Origin: JAYRWN01 sp041917975
GTDB lineage: Bacteria; Bacteroidota; Bacteroidia; Chitinophagales; Saprospiraceae
Assembly: GCA_041917975.1 (NCBI GenBank)
Contig: JAYRWN010000144.1
Span: 1 to 6,788, forward strand
Direction: 5' to 3'
Length of the DNA: 6,788 nucleotides
Shown here: piece after piece, positions 6,006-6,788 of the stretch
How positions within the stretch are numbered: position 1 is the first letter of the stretch
How the letters are laid out: every line of letters begins with the position of its first letter
Notes under the pieces: generated by a model
What the model saw: the letters and a program-made list of their open reading frames with translations, nothing else
What the model was told of the DNA's origin: nothing
The model's database searches: none
Program-made: the position numbers and the translations under genes

Positions 6006-6009
6006 TAAC

Positions 6010-6288
6010 AGCAAATCACTTCATTTTCGGTTTGGTATTAACTCAGGTCCGGTGATAGCCGGAGTTATCGGGCGAAAAAAATTCAGCTACGACCTATGGG
6101 GCGATGCCGTAAACATTGCCAGCCGAATGGAATCGCACGGTAACAGCGGTGCAATACAAATTACGCAAGATACATACACCCTGATTAAAGATGATTTTAC
6201 CTGTACCCAACAGGGTACTGTTCATGTCAAAGGTAAAGGCGAAATGAATGTTTGGTATATTGCGGATAAGAAGATGAACAGCCGCTAG
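6010..6288 (+). pseudogene. C-terminal fragment of a class III adenylate/guanylate cyclase
   Basis: From FRFGINSGPVIAGVIG (6025 onwards) through KFSYDLWGDAVNIASRMES to VKGKGEMNVWYI and a stop at 6286-6288 is the second half of a class III nucleotide cyclase catalytic domain. The transition-state Asn and Arg (N-I-A-S-R) and the purine-specificity region (YDLWGD) are present. The first half, with the metal-binding aspartates, and all regulatory domains are missing. The frame upstream overlaps hicA and is not cyclase-like. Similarity begins within about 10 bp of the hicA stop, so the cyclase was cut here. The complete protein would have converted ATP or GTP to a cyclic nucleotide. The fragment cannot do so alone. 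Confidence 0.85.
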
Positions 6289-6331
6289 TTGAGTAGCTAG
6301 TTCGGTCCGTAAAAAGATGCGCTATTAATCC

Positions 6332-6788
6332 TTAGCCATTAAAAAATGGCATGCCGGGCGTGGCGTATTTTTTCAGCGCCTCGAAATTTAAATCCACCCC
6401 AACGCCGGGTTTTTGGGATAACGGGATAAATCCCTGCTCTATTTTCGGCTGATCATAGACGACAATCTCATCGAACATGGGATTGGTGTGGAAATAGATC
6501 TGCCACTCCAGAATCATAAAATTGGGTACGGAAGCGCAGACGTGACAGGAAGCCATGGCGCCTAAAAACGAGGCGACCATGTGCGGCGCAAAAGGCACAT
6601 AATACAGGTTGGCTAAATTGGCGATGCGCTGTCCTTCGCCCAAACCGCCAGCCTTTTGTAAATCCGGCATAATAATATCGACGGCCCCTTTTTCCAGCAT
6701 CTCGCGGAAACCGTAAGCTAAATAAGTATTTTCCCCGGCACAAATGGGTGTACTGGTGGACGCGGTTATTTTTTGATAAGCATCAATA
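6332..6788 (-). CDS. Enolase-superfamily (mandelate racemase/muconate lactonizing-like) enzyme, partial
   Basis: The minus-strand frame runs from the window edge to a TAA at 6332-6334, giving about 151 residues of C-terminal barrel. Visible landmarks are PICAGEN (Glu codon 6733-6731, the third Mg ligand position in the mandelate racemase subgroup), DIIMPDLQKAGGLGEG (Asp of the His-Asp dyad region), APHMVASF (the catalytic-type His), and the end segment ILEWQ, near the eighth-strand Glu. Such enzymes dehydrate sugar acids or racemise 2-hydroxy acids. The substrate cannot be set without the N-terminal capping domain, which lies outside the window. It faces the cyclase remnant, and its stop is 43 bp from that remnant. 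It may be intact beyond the edge. Codon use is GC-richer than in the operon, like the glycosidase. Confidence 0.82.
   Translation of the reverse strand, partial: IDAYQKITASTSTPICAGENTYLAYGFREMLEKGAVDIIMPDLQKAGGLGEGQRIANLANLYYVPFAPHMVASFLGAMASCHVCASVPNFMILEWQIYFHTNPMFDEIVVYDQPKIEQGFIPLSQKPGVGVDLNFEALKKYATPGMPFFNG

Noticed and set aside
6284..6302. Direct repeat GCTAGTT (6284-6290 and 6296-6302) as a target-site duplication
   Set aside because: Only 7 bp, 5 bp apart, with no element between the copies; likely chance.
6335..6350. Hairpin GCCATT-AAAA-AATGGC as a terminator of the minus-strand gene
   Set aside because: It lies inside the last codons and stop, and no U-run directly follows on the minus strand; too weak to call.
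6468..6743. Second minus-strand frame of 91 residues
   Set aside because: Arginine-rich shadow of the enolase-superfamily gene in another frame of the same strand.
1..6788. CRISPR array, tRNA or rRNA genes
   Set aside because: No regularly spaced repeats, and no cloverleaf or rRNA-like segments recognised on either strand.

Overview
The window looks like a mosaic accessory region of a Bacteroidota chromosome or metagenomic contig. Two promoter -7 elements of the Bacteroidota type (TAnnTTTG) lie just upstream of real genes. Base use in the main operon is AT-rich, and the gene families (Rrf2 regulator, RIC, a Bacteroidota-type DUF, NDH-2, GH36-like glycosidase, HicBA) fit that phylum. All taxonomic statements are inference from motifs and protein style; no search was run.

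Layout: (1) 1-330, GC-rich, minus strand: 3' end of a group II intron, namely the C-terminal tail of its reverse transcriptase/maturase and a possible interrupted domain V. (2) 332-460: C-terminal catalytic scrap of a tyrosine recombinase, followed at 507-559 by an attC-like folded site, so possibly the remnant of an integron platform. (3) 688-4009: the only coherent system here, a compact operon with operator/promoter, Rrf2-type Fe-S regulator, small cupin, RIC/YtfE di-iron repair protein, a DUF-hemerythrin fusion, and a type II NADH dehydrogenase whose 3' end is missing. (4) 4009-5286: 3' two-thirds of a GH36/GH27-like alpha-galactosidase, lacking its N-terminus. (5) 5288-5389: a short unrecognised C-terminal remnant. 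(6) 5536-6005: an apparently intact HicB-HicA toxin-antitoxin pair with its own promoter. (7) 6010-6288: C-terminal scrap of a class III nucleotide cyclase. (8) 6332-6788, minus strand: C-terminal part of an enolase-superfamily (mandelate racemase-like) dehydratase running off the window.

The operon reads as a nitrosative-stress module. The Rrf2 protein has three cysteines able to hold an Fe-S cluster, and a 24-bp near-perfect palindrome overlaps the -33 promoter element, so loss of the cluster would plausibly derepress the genes. RIC repairs damaged iron centres, the second hemerythrin protein could bind O2/NO or deliver iron, and NDH-2 is a flavin-only NADH dehydrogenase that would keep respiration going when Fe-S-rich complex I is damaged. 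ORF spacing is tight (overlaps or gaps of 2-27 bp), supporting co-transcription.

Nearly every other gene is cut at one end, and the cuts fall at abrupt junctions (about 330, 3950-4010, 5287, 6006 and 6300). Either this is a genuine recombination hotspot around an integron/group II intron, or some joins are assembly artefacts; read mapping across the junctions would decide.
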